Assembly (NCBI RefSeq): GCF_001425205.1
Contig: NZ_LMDW01000016.1
Location: forward strand, 620,001 to 684,000
Reading direction: 5' to 3'
DNA length: 64,000 nucleotides
Source of the DNA: Variovorax sp. Root411
Lineage (GTDB): Bacteria > Pseudomonadota > Gammaproteobacteria > Burkholderiales > Burkholderiaceae_C
Shown: piece after piece, positions 45,701-53,423 of the stretch
Numbering within the stretch: position 1 is the first letter of the stretch
Layout: each line of letters begins with the position of its first letter
Program-made: the position numbers and the translations under genes
The notes under the pieces: generated by a model
Databases searched by the model: none
What the model was told of the DNA's origin: nothing
What the model saw: the letters and a program-made list of their open reading frames with translations, nothing else

Positions 45701-46187
45701 GCCCGACCTGCTGGCGCCGCTGTCGGTCACCACCGAAATCAACCTGCACGCGCCCGCCCTGCTGCCTGACGACTACTGCGGCGACGTGCACCTGCGCCTG
45801 TCGTTCTACAAGAAGCTGGCCACCGCGAAGACGCCCGACCAGATCGATACGCTGCTCGAAGAAATCGTCGACCGCTTCGGCAAGCTGCCGCCGCAGGCGC
45901 AGACGCTGATCGACACGCACCGCCTGCGGGTGCTGGCGCGGCCCTACGGCGTGGTCAAGGTCGATGCGGCGCCGGGCATCATCAACATCACGTTCAAGAA
46001 GGATGCGCCGGTCGATGGCATGGCCATCATCCAGCTGATTCAGAAGAACAAGCACATCAAGCTCGCCGGCAACGAGAAGCTGCGCATCGAGCGTGAGCTG
46101 AAGGAACCGAAAGAGCGAGCCCAGATGGTGCGCGACGTGCTGCGCAACCTGGGCCAACCCCTCGTCAAGGAAACCGTCACCGCATGA
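42705..46187 (+). CDS. mfd: transcription-repair coupling factor Mfd
   Basis: A 1160-residue translocase that removes stalled RNA polymerase from DNA lesions and recruits UvrA. Domains: UvrB-like N-terminal region (about 15-350), the RNA-polymerase-interacting CarD-like domain (about 480-560, GDPVVHTAHGIGRYRGL), RecG-like helicase core with Walker A CGDVGFGKTEVAL and DEEH box near residues 640-750, and a TRCF C-terminal domain. The start is ATG 42705, since upstream in-frame codons are poorly supported. It overlaps serB by 4 bp (ATGA). Confidence 0.97.
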   Translation: MDLPHLTAGKRFTLPRPPLSADALLLAQLAMREKAAGRATAMFTADANDAQRLIDEIAFFAPELRCALFPDWETLPYDSFSPHQDLISERLATLWRISQKEADVVLVPATTALYRLAPPAFLAGYTFHFKAKQKLEESKLKAQLTLAGYTHVTQVVSPGEYAVRGGLIDLFPMGSPVPFRVDLFDDEIDTIRTFDPDTQRSLYPVPEVRLLPGREFPMDDDARARFRSRWRELLEGDPTKSRIYKDMGNGVATAGIEYYLPLFFDETATVFDYLGPDATVVLHGDLEPAFQHFWQDTNERYRLVRGDPERPALPPEALFLSAEQFYQRAKPHAQLAIRGDVATDAPYAEFDKLPPFAVVRGAEDPLVGLKAHIKATPHRVLLIAESDGRRESLLDFLRASGVSPPAFDSLAEFEASADEKIGIATAALASGFAWREQSIDLVTETELFATAPTTRRRNKKQEQVSDVEALIKDLSELNVGDPVVHTAHGIGRYRGLIHMDLGQGTDAEGKPLLQEMLHLEYADKATLYVPVSQLHQISRYTGVSADEAPLHKLGSGQWEKAKRKAAEQVRDSAAELLNIYARRAAREGHAFRYSPADYEVFANDFGFQETADQKAAIHAVVQDMISPQPMDRLVCGDVGFGKTEVALRAAFIAVTGGKQVAFLAPTTLLAEQHYQTLVDRFAKWPVKVAEMSRFRSAKEINAAAKGLAEGQVDIVVGTHKLLSQSVKFKNLGLLIIDEEHRFGVRHKEAMKAMRAEVDVLTLTATPIPRTLGMALEGLRDLSVIATAPQRRLAIKTFVRNEGTGVIREAVLRELKRGGQVYFLHNEVETIENRRQKLEEILPEARIAVAHGQMPERELERVMRDFVAQRYNLLLCSTIIETGIDVPTANTIVMSRADKFGLAQLHQLRGRVGRSHHQAYAYLMVPDTEGLTKQAAQRLDAIQQMEELGSGFYLAMHDLEIRGTGEVLGENQSGNMMEIGFQLYNEMLSEAVRSLKAGQEPDLLAPLSVTTEINLHAPALLPDDYCGDVHLRLSFYKKLATAKTPDQIDTLLEEIVDRFGKLPPQAQTLIDTHRLRVLARPYGVVKVDAAPGIINITFKKDAPVDGMAIIQLIQKNKHIKLAGNEKLRIERELKEPKERAQMVRDVLRNLGQPLVKETVTA

Positions 46188-46906
46188 GCCCCATGAGCGC
46201 CATTCAAGAAATCTCCCCCGGCCTCGTCATCCAGCGCGTGAGGCCGCCGCTGAAGCTCGCCGACTTCAAGCTGATCGCGTTCGACATGGACTCGACGCTG
46301 ATCAACATCGAATGCATCGACGAGATTGCGGATGCCGTCGGCAAGAAGGCCGAGGTCGCCGCGATCACCGAGGCCACGATGCGCGGCGAAATCAAGGACT
46401 TCAAGGAAAGCCTGCGCCGCCGCGTGGCGCTGCTGCAGGGTGTGCCGGTCGAGGCGCTGCAGCAGGTGTACGACGAGCGGCTGAAGCTCAACCCGGGCGC
46501 GAGCGAACTGGTGGCGGCCTGCAAGAAAGCCGGCCTCAAGGTGCTGCTGGTGTCGGGTGGCTTCACCTTCTTCGCGAACCGCGTGAAAGACCGGCTGGGC
46601 ATCGACTTTGCGCGCTCCAACCTGCTCGATGAAGCCGATGGCAAGCTCACCGGCCAGGTGGTCACACAGAGCTGGGGCGACATCTGCGACGGCGCCGAGA
46701 AGCGCCGCACGCTGCTCGAAGTGGCATCGCTCATGGGCATTTCGCCGCAGGAAACCATCGCCGTGGGCGACGGCGCCAACGACTTGCCGATGATGGGCGA
46801 AGCCGGCCTCTCGGTGGCCTACCACGCGAAGCCGAAGGTTCGCGAGCAGGCCATGGTGGCTATCAACGAAGGCGGGCTGGACCGCGTTCTCGAAATACTG
46901 CGATGA
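46184..46906 (+). CDS. serB: phosphoserine phosphatase
   Basis: A 240-residue HAD-family phosphatase that completes serine synthesis. Motif I is FDMDSTLINIECIDEIAD with nucleophile D34 and acid D36; motif II is LVSGGFTFF and motif III the Lys/GDGANDLPM block near 195-203. There is no N-terminal ACT-like domain, as in the short SerB type. The ATG overlaps the mfd stop; a second ATG at 46193 is possible. Confidence 0.95.
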   Translation: MSPMSAIQEISPGLVIQRVRPPLKLADFKLIAFDMDSTLINIECIDEIADAVGKKAEVAAITEATMRGEIKDFKESLRRRVALLQGVPVEALQQVYDERLKLNPGASELVAACKKAGLKVLLVSGGFTFFANRVKDRLGIDFARSNLLDEADGKLTGQVVTQSWGDICDGAEKRRTLLEVASLMGISPQETIAVGDGANDLPMMGEAGLSVAYHAKPKVREQAMVAINEGGLDRVLEILR

Positions 46907-46950
46907 GATTCTGGGGCGCGATTCGGGGTGTGATCACGCCGACGCGGTGA

Positions 46951-47001
46951 CCTTTTTCGCGAATGTCCCCCGCTTCGCTCCTCCTTATTTCGCGAAAAAG
47001 G
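46951..47001. repeat. left unit of a palindromic intergenic repeat
   Basis: CCTTTTTCGCG (46951-46961) and CGCGAAAAAGG (46991-47001) are perfect 11-bp inverted arms around a 29-bp core. Most of the core and its inner arms (46958-46993) recur inverted at 47093-47129, differing by about one inserted A. It lies in the 299-bp gap between serB and the next gene. Confidence 0.8.
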
Positions 47002-47064
47002 CCCCGCATCGACGTGATCGTTCAGAGCACTTGTTGATCAAGCGGAACAACGGCGGCGCTCGTT

Positions 47065-47156
47065 GTGCACAGGCCACCGGGTACTCCCCGCAGCGAAATA
47101 AAGGAGGAGCGAAGCGGGGGACATTCGCGGAGGGGAGTACCCGGTGGCCTGTGCAC
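47065..47156. repeat. right unit of the palindromic repeat with 25-bp perfect arms
   Basis: A 25-bp sequence at 47065-47089 is repeated as its exact inverse at 47132-47156, enclosing the inverted copy of the left unit's core (47093-47129). The transcript could fold either as two local hairpins or with the left unit paired to the right. It ends 49 bp before the downstream start. It looks like a mobile or REP-like intergenic element, but no target duplication or transposase was found. Confidence 0.8.
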
Positions 47157-47205
47157 GCGCCCCGAACGACAGCGCCCAAAACAACAGACACAACGGACCA
47201 CTGAC

Positions 47206-48270
47206 ATGACCGACACCACCCCGCTTTACCGCGCCGAAGCCCTCAAGGACTACGCGAACGCCCTGCTGCAAAAAGCCGGGCTCGCCGCGTCGATGGCCGA
47301 CAGCGTCGCGCGCACGCTCGTCGAAGGCGACCTGCTGGGCCACGACACGCACGGCCTCGCGCTGCTGGCGGGCTACGTGAAGGAGCTGGAGTCGGGCGGC
47401 ATGACGCGCGACGGCGAGCCCGAGGTGCTGTCCGACCGCCCCGCCGCCGTGCTCTGGGACGGCAAGCGCCTGCCCGGTCCCTGGCTCATGGACCAGGGCA
47501 TGGACCTGCTGATTCCGCGTGCCCGCGAACTCGGCACCGCCTCGCTCGTCATCCGCCGCAGCCACCACATCGCCTGCCTCGCCGTCTACATGCTGCGCGC
47601 GCTGCAGGAAGACATGCTGATGCTGCTGGCCTGCTCCGACCCCAATGCCGCCAGCGTCGCGCCCTTCGGCGGCACGCAGGCCGTGTTCACGCCGAATCCG
47701 CTGGCCATGGGCTTTCCGCTCTCGCAAGGCGGCGTGATGGTCGACATCTCGGCCTCCATCACCACCAACGGCATGAGCAACCGCAAGCGCGCGGCGGGCG
47801 AGACCTTCGCCGAGGAATGGCTGATCGACGCTGCCGGCAAGCCGTCGAACGACCCGCAGGTGCTGTTCGACCAGCCGCCCGGCACGCTGCTGCCGGTCGG
47901 CGGGCTGAGCCACGGCCACAAGGGCTACGGCATGGCACTGCTGGTCGAGACGCTCACGGCCGGCCTCGCGGGCCACGGCCGGGCCGATCCGCCCGAAGGC
48001 TGGGGCGCGACGGTGCACATCACGCTGCACGATCTGAATGCCTTCGGCGGCAAGGAGGACTTCCTGCGCCAGATGGACCATGTGGCGGCGAAGTGCCGCG
48101 GCAACATGCCCATCGACCCGGCCAAGCCTGTGCGGCTGCCGGGCGAAGGCGGTTTGAAGCGTCGGGAAGTGCAGGCCAGGAACGGGGTGCGGCTGCACCC
48201 GTCGATTGCGCGCTCGCTGCAGGATGCGGAGCAGCGGTACGGCCTGCGGCTGGCGCAGGCGCAGGTCTGA
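47206..48270 (+). CDS. malate/L-lactate dehydrogenase (LDH2/YlbC-like) family protein
   Basis: A 354-residue NAD(P)-dependent oxidoreductase of the LDH2 family, distinct from classical lactate and malate dehydrogenases. Indicators are GHDTHGLALLAGYV near the N terminus (catalytic His), IRRSHHIACLA near 117, and the C-terminal GHKGYGMALLVETL. Substrate could be a 2-hydroxy acid, ureidoglycolate or similar. ATG 47206 was chosen because the frame upstream runs through the palindromic repeat. Confidence 0.85.
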   Translation: MTDTTPLYRAEALKDYANALLQKAGLAASMADSVARTLVEGDLLGHDTHGLALLAGYVKELESGGMTRDGEPEVLSDRPAAVLWDGKRLPGPWLMDQGMDLLIPRARELGTASLVIRRSHHIACLAVYMLRALQEDMLMLLACSDPNAASVAPFGGTQAVFTPNPLAMGFPLSQGGVMVDISASITTNGMSNRKRAAGETFAEEWLIDAAGKPSNDPQVLFDQPPGTLLPVGGLSHGHKGYGMALLVETLTAGLAGHGRADPPEGWGATVHITLHDLNAFGGKEDFLRQMDHVAAKCRGNMPIDPAKPVRLPGEGGLKRREVQARNGVRLHPSIARSLQDAEQRYGLRLAQAQV

Positions 48271-48277
48271 CGAAGGG

Positions 48278-48604
48278 TTATTCCTCTTCGGAATCGGCGG
48301 CAGCGCCCTGTTCGCCTTCAGGCCGCGGCTTGCGCTTGCCGGGCTTGGCCAGGATCTCGATGTAGAACTGCTTGCCGCCTTCCTTCACCACGCCGTCGAT
48401 GAGGCCCGTGATGGCGGAAAGGTGGATGACTTCGGCGGATTCCTGGGCCGCGCCGAACTTGCAATCGAAGTCCCAGAAATCGCTGCCTTCGGGCAATTCG
48501 CGCCGCCGCTCGCGCTTGATGTACTTGCGGATCTCGTGCTTGATGGCTTCGAGGAGACGGTCGGGGTGCTTGCCCTCGACCTGAAGCTGAAAGGTTTTTC
48601 TCAT
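48278..48604 (-). CDS. DUF6172 family protein
   Basis: A 108-residue protein with a conserved-looking core: LLEAIKHEIRKYIKRERRRELPEG, then FWDFDCKFG and HLSAITGLIDG. Length and motifs match a small uncharacterised proteobacterial family that I recall as DUF6172. The last 25 residues are a Lys/Pro then Glu-rich tail. No membrane segment. Start is ATG 48604 (MRKTFQLQVEG). It converges on the dehydrogenase gene with a 7-bp gap. Confidence 0.75.
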   Translation of the reverse strand: MRKTFQLQVEGKHPDRLLEAIKHEIRKYIKRERRRELPEGSDFWDFDCKFGAAQESAEVIHLSAITGLIDGVVKEGGKQFYIEILAKPGKRKPRPEGEQGAAADSEEE

Positions 48605-48727
48605 GGGTGATCGTAACCAATGTGGATGCCGCCGATTCGCGCGCCATCCGATGCCCTCGATGGGCACCGATCTTGCTCGCTACCATGGCTGCCGAGCAAT
48701 TTCCACAGCGGCCATGCCGAATCGCCC

Positions 48728-49750
48728 ATGCTGACCTACTTCCATCCAGAGCAGCTGCTGCACCATCCGCGCAGCTACCTGTCGCGCGGACAGATGCGCA
48801 CACCGCAGGAGATTCCCGAGCGCGCGCTTCGACTCGTCGCCGCCGTGCAATCGCTCGGCTTCGATCTCCGGGCACCGGCCGATGCCGGCATGGCGCCATT
48901 GGCCGCCGTGCACAGCGCCGACTACCTGCGCTTTCTCGAGGACGCGCACGGCGAATGGAAGCAGATGCCGCCCGACTGGGGCGACGAGGTGATGTCGAAC
49001 GTCTACGTGCGCGAGCCCAACCGCCTGCGCGGCGTGCTGGCCAAGGCGGCACGCTACCTTGCCGACGGCAGCTGCCCGGTCGGGGCCGAGACCTGGCGCT
49101 CCGCGTACTGGTCGGCCCAGAGCGCGGTGGCCGGCGCGGCGGCCATCGTCGACGGCGCCCCTGCAGCCTATGCACTGTGCCGCCCGCCCGGCCACCATGC
49201 GCGCGTCGATGCCGCTGGCGGCTTCTGCTACCTCAACAACGCAGCCATCGCCGCCCAGGCGTTGCGCGGGCGCTTCGCTCGCGTGGCGGTCCTCGATACT
49301 GACATGCACCACGGCCAGGGGGTGCAGGAAATCTTCTACGACCGCAGCGACGTGCTGTATGTCTCGATCCACGGCGACCCGACCAACTTCTACCCTGCCG
49401 TCGCCGGCTACGACGACGAGCGCGGGGCCGGCGACGGCGATGGCTTCAACGTCAATTTCCCGATGCCGCACGGGGCACCGGAAGCGACCTTCTTCGAGCG
49501 CGTCGACGATGCGGCGGGTGTGCTGCAACGCTTCGCGCCGGACGCGCTGGTCCTGGCCCTCGGGTTCGACATCTACAAGGACGATCCCCAGTCGCAGGTC
49601 GCGGTGACGACCGAGGGTTTCGGCCGTCTGGGCAAGGCCATAGGCGCGCTGGGCCTGCCTACGTTGATCGTCCAGGAAGGCGGCTATCACCTCGACAGCC
49701 TGGAGGCCAACGCACGCGCTTTCTTCGGGGGATTTGCAGGTATTGCGTGA
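48728..49750 (+). CDS. histone deacetylase-like amidohydrolase (acetylpolyamine-type)
   Basis: A 340-residue zinc amidohydrolase of the HDAC superfamily. Catalytic His pair H156-H157 is in CRPPGHHAR; zinc ligands are D192 and H194 in DTDMHHGQG and D281 in GFDIYKDD; the transition-state Tyr is Y320 in EGGYHL. Bacterial members deacetylate polyamines or other small amides. The closest recalled relatives are acetylpolyamine amidohydrolases; substrate not proven. ATG 48728 was chosen from the domain start; a 75-codon gene follows after 38 bp. Confidence 0.88.
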   Translation: MLTYFHPEQLLHHPRSYLSRGQMRTPQEIPERALRLVAAVQSLGFDLRAPADAGMAPLAAVHSADYLRFLEDAHGEWKQMPPDWGDEVMSNVYVREPNRLRGVLAKAARYLADGSCPVGAETWRSAYWSAQSAVAGAAAIVDGAPAAYALCRPPGHHARVDAAGGFCYLNNAAIAAQALRGRFARVAVLDTDMHHGQGVQEIFYDRSDVLYVSIHGDPTNFYPAVAGYDDERGAGDGDGFNVNFPMPHGAPEATFFERVDDAAGVLQRFAPDALVLALGFDIYKDDPQSQVAVTTEGFGRLGKAIGALGLPTLIVQEGGYHLDSLEANARAFFGGFAGIA

Positions 49751-49788
49751 GGGTACAGTCGGCGCTTCGAACGAAAGCAGGTGGAGAC

Positions 49789-50016
49789 ATGGCGCGCGCA
49801 AACGACTGGGCAAGCAAGGTGATGGCATTGATCAACGGTGGCAACCCCGCCGCAGCCATCGCACAGATCAAGGTCGCGCCCTCGGTCAAGGACCTGAAGG
49901 CGCTGCAGACCATCATGACGTTGTCGAAAATGAAAGGCCGCTATCCGAATGTGGATGCGGCCATTTCGGACAACCTGGACCTGCTTGCAGCGCCCCGGCT
50001 GCACCGGTCCCCCTGA
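49789..50016 (+). CDS. small uncharacterised protein (75 aa)
   Basis: A 75-residue protein with amphipathic helices and no signal peptide (MARANDWASKVMALINGG...). GGTGGAG about five bases before ATG 49789 supports the start. I recognise no domain; the helical pattern with AAAIAQIK and VKDLKALQTIM suggests a small helical bundle or repeat-like fold. It lies 38 bp after the HDAC-like gene in the same direction, so co-transcription is likely. Confidence 0.65.
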   Translation: MARANDWASKVMALINGGNPAAAIAQIKVAPSVKDLKALQTIMTLSKMKGRYPNVDAAISDNLDLLAAPRLHRSP

Positions 50017-50028
50017 TCGGATTGACGA

Positions 50029-51216
50029 CTACAGCGCCTGACCCAGGCGCTTCACGCCCTCTTCGATCTTCGCCACGTCGGCCGTCGCAAAGCTCAGCCG
50101 CAGCGTGGCCACATCGGGCTTCTCCGCGAAGAACGGCGCGCCGGGCACGAAGGCCACGAGCTTCTCGATCGCTCGCTTCGCCAGTTCGTTCGCATCGGCC
50201 AGCTTGCCATTGGCGCCCGTGAGGCGAGCCCAGAAGAACAAGCCGCCATTGGGCTGGGTGAAGCTCACTGCATCGCCCAGCTCGCGCTTGAGCGCCGCGC
50301 CCATGGCCTGGGCCCGCTGGCCGTACACCTCGCGCACGTGCGCGAGCGTGGCCGGCATGCGGCCGCTCTTCAGGTACTGCGCGGCGGTGGCTTGCGAGAA
50401 CGTGCTCGTGTGCGCGTCGCTGAACTGCTTGCACATCGTCGCCTTGGCCAGCAGCTCGGGCGGCGCGATCATCCAGCCGATGCGCAGGCCCGGGCTCAGC
50501 ACCTTGCTCAGGCTGCCGCAGTGCGCCAGCAGCTCGCGGCTGCCCGGCACGTCCTTGCTCAGGGCCAGGATGGAGGGCGGGGGCGCTTCGCCGAAATAGA
50601 GGTCGCCATAGGGGTCGTCCTCGACGATCAGCGTCTGGTACTTCACGGCCAGTTCGAGCACCTTCTTGCGGCGCTCCAGCGTCAGCATCGCGCCGCTGGG
50701 GTTGCCGAAGGTCGGGATCAGGTAGACGAACTTGGGCTTGTGCTCGGCGATGAGCTTCTCGAGCTCGTCGGTCTTCACGCCGTTGGCGTCGATGGGCGCG
50801 CTGATGAGCTGCGCGCCGTACAGGCGAAAGCACTGGATGGTTGCCAGGAAGGTCGGGCCCTCGACGATCACCTTGTCGCCGGGCGAGATCATGGTCTTGC
50901 CCAGCAGGTCGAGTGCCTGCTGGCTGCCGGTGGTGACGATCAGGCCGCTGGGGTCGACCTCGACGCCCTTGGTCTTCATGAAGGCGCTGAGCTGCGTGCG
51001 CAGCGGCTCATAGCCTTCGGTGGCGCCGTACTGCAGCGCGCCGCCGGGTTCTTCGGTGAGCGCCTTCTGGCTCGCCTCTTTGAGGCCCTCGACGTCGAAC
51101 ATGGCGCTGTCGGGGAAGCCGCCTGCGAAGCTGATGATGCCGGGCTTGCCCAGCAGCTTGAAGAGTTCGCGGATGGCGGAGGTCTCGACGTTGTCGAGGC
51201 GGGAGGCGAATTGCAT
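50029..51216 (-). CDS. PLP-dependent aminotransferase (class I, 2-aminoadipate type)
   Basis: A 395-residue fold-type I aminotransferase. The PLP lysine is in GSLSKVLSPGLRIGW (near residue 232); the NPSG motif lies in TFGNPSGAML, and DDPYGDLYF holds the ring-binding Asp and Tyr. The N-terminal ISFAGGFPD is typical of the LysN/ARO8-like multi-substrate group (2-aminoadipate, aromatic or branched-chain amino acids). No MocR DNA-binding domain is present. ATG 51216 was chosen by family start. Confidence 0.9.
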   Translation of the reverse strand: MQFASRLDNVETSAIRELFKLLGKPGIISFAGGFPDSAMFDVEGLKEASQKALTEEPGGALQYGATEGYEPLRTQLSAFMKTKGVEVDPSGLIVTTGSQQALDLLGKTMISPGDKVIVEGPTFLATIQCFRLYGAQLISAPIDANGVKTDELEKLIAEHKPKFVYLIPTFGNPSGAMLTLERRKKVLELAVKYQTLIVEDDPYGDLYFGEAPPPSILALSKDVPGSRELLAHCGSLSKVLSPGLRIGWMIAPPELLAKATMCKQFSDAHTSTFSQATAAQYLKSGRMPATLAHVREVYGQRAQAMGAALKRELGDAVSFTQPNGGLFFWARLTGANGKLADANELAKRAIEKLVAFVPGAPFFAEKPDVATLRLSFATADVAKIEEGVKRLGQAL

Positions 51217-51327
51217 GGTCGGTCTCACTTTCTGGGGTGCCATTGTCGCGAAAGCGGCGGGCAATAAAGCTGCGTAAGGCTATCGCCTTTCAACGATATA
51301 TTGCGCGTGCCGCCCCCACGAAGCCCC

Positions 51328-51975
51328 ATGAAAAAAAACGACATCCCCCTCTTCTTCGCCACCCTGCAGGCGGCCAACCCCGAACCCGAGACCGAACTCG
51401 AATACACCACGCCCTTCGAGTTGCTGGCCGCCGTGCTGCTGTCGGCGCAGGCCACCGACGTGGGCGTGAACAAGGCCACGCGCAAGCTGTATCCGGTGGC
51501 GAATACGCCGCAGGCCATCCTCGAGCTGGGTGTCGAGGGGCTGGAGGCGTACATCAAGACCATCGGCCTGTACCGCAGCAAGGCGAAGCACCTGATCGAG
51601 GCCTGCCGCATGCTGGTGGAACTGCACGCCGGCGAGGTACCACGCACCCGCGCCGAGCTCGAGGCGCTGCCGGGCGTCGGTCGCAAGACCGCGAACGTGG
51701 TGCTCAACGTGGCCTTCGGCGAGCCGACCATGGCGGTCGACACGCACATCTTCCGTGTCGGCAACCGCACCGGTCTCGCGCCCGGCAAGACTCCGCTGGA
51801 GGTGGAACTCAAGCTCGAGAAGCGCGTCCCACAGGAGTACAGGCTGCATGCGCACCATTGGCTCATCCTGCATGGCCGCTACATCTGCGTGGCACGCAAG
51901 CCGCGCTGCTGGGAGTGCGCGGTGGCCGCTTTCTGCGCCTACAAGCCAAAGACACCGATGCCGAAGACGGCCTGA
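51328..51975 (+). CDS. nth: endonuclease III
   Basis: A 215-residue DNA glycosylase/AP lyase that removes oxidised pyrimidines. Helix-hairpin-helix LPGVGRKTANVVL carries catalytic K120, and D138 is in AVDTHIFRV. The C-terminal iron-sulfur cluster cysteines C187, C194, C197 and C203 follow the CX6CX2CX5C pattern. ATG 51328 gives MKKNDIPLFF, the usual N terminus. Confidence 0.97.
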   Translation: MKKNDIPLFFATLQAANPEPETELEYTTPFELLAAVLLSAQATDVGVNKATRKLYPVANTPQAILELGVEGLEAYIKTIGLYRSKAKHLIEACRMLVELHAGEVPRTRAELEALPGVGRKTANVVLNVAFGEPTMAVDTHIFRVGNRTGLAPGKTPLEVELKLEKRVPQEYRLHAHHWLILHGRYICVARKPRCWECAVAAFCAYKPKTPMPKTA

Positions 51976-51987
51976 GACCGACGACGA

Positions 51988-52830
51988 ATGACGACGACAC
52001 GAAAGAACGACTCCCGGGCACTGCTGGCCGCCACGCTGCTCGCTGCCCTCCTTCCGGCCGCGGCATGGTCGCAGCAGGGCGGCGGCCTGCCGCCCGAGGC
52101 CATGGCACTCTACGGCGGCCGCTGGTCGACGAACTGCGCCAACGCGGCCGCACCGACGCTGCAGGTGCGCCAGGACATGCTGATCGCCGAAAGCGGCAAG
52201 CGCCGCGTGACCGGCAACGAACCGCAGGCCGCCCACAGCTTCTTCGGCAACCGCCCACCGCCGGCGGGCTTCGACGTGGCGCTGATGAGCAGCGCGGGCA
52301 AGTCCGGCTCCATGACCTTCCTCGTCTACCGCGAAGCGCGCGGCCAGTACATCGCACTGGACGCCGACAAGCCGGTCGCCGGACAACTCGGCCCCGACAT
52401 GATGAAGCTGCGCTACTGGCGCTGCAACGGCGCCGTGCGGGCCATGCCCCCTCCGGTCGAGCCCGCCGTCAAGGCGCCTCCCCCGCCCACGGGCAGCCCC
52501 GCGGCGCTGGCGCGGGGCCCGGCCATGGAGAAGGCGTGGCGCGCCGCCCTGGGCACGCGCGAGAACGACCGCTGGCTGGTGCGCCGCGAAGGCCCGGCGC
52601 CCGAACCGCAATGGGTCACGGTCGAGGGCACGCGCTACCTCCTGCACGCCTTCTGCAAGCCGCACGACTGCTACGACAACAACGCGATCGCGCTCTACGA
52701 CCAGGGCTCCGGCCGCCTCTACGGCCTGGTGCAGCGCCACGGCAGCAACCGCTTCCTGGGCACGCCGTCAGCGGCACTGGCGCCGCAGCTGGAGCGGCTC
52801 TGGCGCGAACAGTGGCGGCAGAAGAACTGA
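51988..52830 (+). CDS. exported two-domain protein with C-terminal Ivy-like domain
   Basis: A 280-residue secreted protein. Residues 1-29 are a signal peptide. An N-terminal domain (about 35-150) of unknown type contains two Cys (C50, C146) that could form a disulfide. A Pro-rich linker (152-172) leads to a C-terminal domain (about 175-275) like Ivy, the periplasmic inhibitor of vertebrate lysozyme, with the lysozyme-inserting loop motif CKPHDC at 223-228. It probably protects peptidoglycan from C-type lysozyme. Starts 12 bp after nth; the Ivy call rests on the motif and domain length. Confidence 0.75.
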   Translation: MTTTRKNDSRALLAATLLAALLPAAAWSQQGGGLPPEAMALYGGRWSTNCANAAAPTLQVRQDMLIAESGKRRVTGNEPQAAHSFFGNRPPPAGFDVALMSSAGKSGSMTFLVYREARGQYIALDADKPVAGQLGPDMMKLRYWRCNGAVRAMPPPVEPAVKAPPPPTGSPAALARGPAMEKAWRAALGTRENDRWLVRREGPAPEPQWVTVEGTRYLLHAFCKPHDCYDNNAIALYDQGSGRLYGLVQRHGSNRFLGTPSAALAPQLERLWREQWRQKN

Positions 52831-52856
52831 GCCGCATCGACGCTGTCTGACGACAG

Positions 52857-53423
52857 CTAATTGTCGAAAGTCAGCCAACCGCCGAACGCCAGCTCCCCGG
52901 CAGGCCAGTCGGTGGCGGCTCCAGGGCAGCGGGTGCCGCGCTGCAGCAACGTTACCGCCCGCAGCACGCCGGCGTGCGTGATCCACAGCGCATCGCCCTC
53001 GCCCACAAGCCATTCGTCATGCGCGGCGGCCACGCGCTGCATGAATGCGCGCACGCTTTCGCCATGGCCTCCGGCAGGCGCATCGGCGAAATTGCCGGTC
53101 CAGGCGTCGAATTCCTCGCGTGCGATGGCGGACCACGGCCGCCCTTCCCAGGCGCCGAAGTTCATCTCGGCCAGCCGTGCGTCGTGCCGTACCCGAAGAT
53201 CGGGGCGCAACGCGGCGATGGCATCGGCCAGCCCGGCACACCGCCGCAGCGGCGAACTGCGCACGGTGATGCCCGCAGGGAGCAAAGGCGCGATGCGCTG
53301 CGCAGCGGCGAGCGTGGCGTCCGCATGGGCTTCGAGGTCCGTGGCGCCGTAGCACAGGCCGGGCTCGGCCATCACGGGCGCATGGCGCTGGAGCCAGAGC
53401 GTCCTTCGGGCGGCGTCGCTCAT
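52857..53423 (-). CDS. cobC: histidine phosphatase, probable alpha-ribazole phosphatase
   Basis: A 188-residue histidine-phosphatase-fold enzyme. The phosphohistidine motif is LQRHAPV near residue 12, with CYGATD soon after, as in CobC; the second catalytic His is in ITHAGVLRAV. In cobalamin synthesis CobC removes the phosphate from alpha-ribazole phosphate or adenosylcobalamin phosphate. The ATG at 53423 overlaps the cobS stop as ATGA, supporting this role. A GTG at 53432 is an alternative start. Confidence 0.85.
   Translation of the reverse strand: MSDAARRTLWLQRHAPVMAEPGLCYGATDLEAHADATLAAAQRIAPLLPAGITVRSSPLRRCAGLADAIAALRPDLRVRHDARLAEMNFGAWEGRPWSAIAREEFDAWTGNFADAPAGGHGESVRAFMQRVAAAHDEWLVGEGDALWITHAGVLRAVTLLQRGTRCPGAATDWPAGELAFGGWLTFDN

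Noticed and set aside
42759..46157. 1132-codon minus-strand ORF antisense to mfd
   Set aside because: Mirrors mfd codon by codon, shows no domain and lacks a plausible ribosome site.
47065..47205. 47-residue N-terminal extension of the LDH2-family protein
   Set aside because: It is translated palindromic repeat; the ATG at 47206 begins the family domain.
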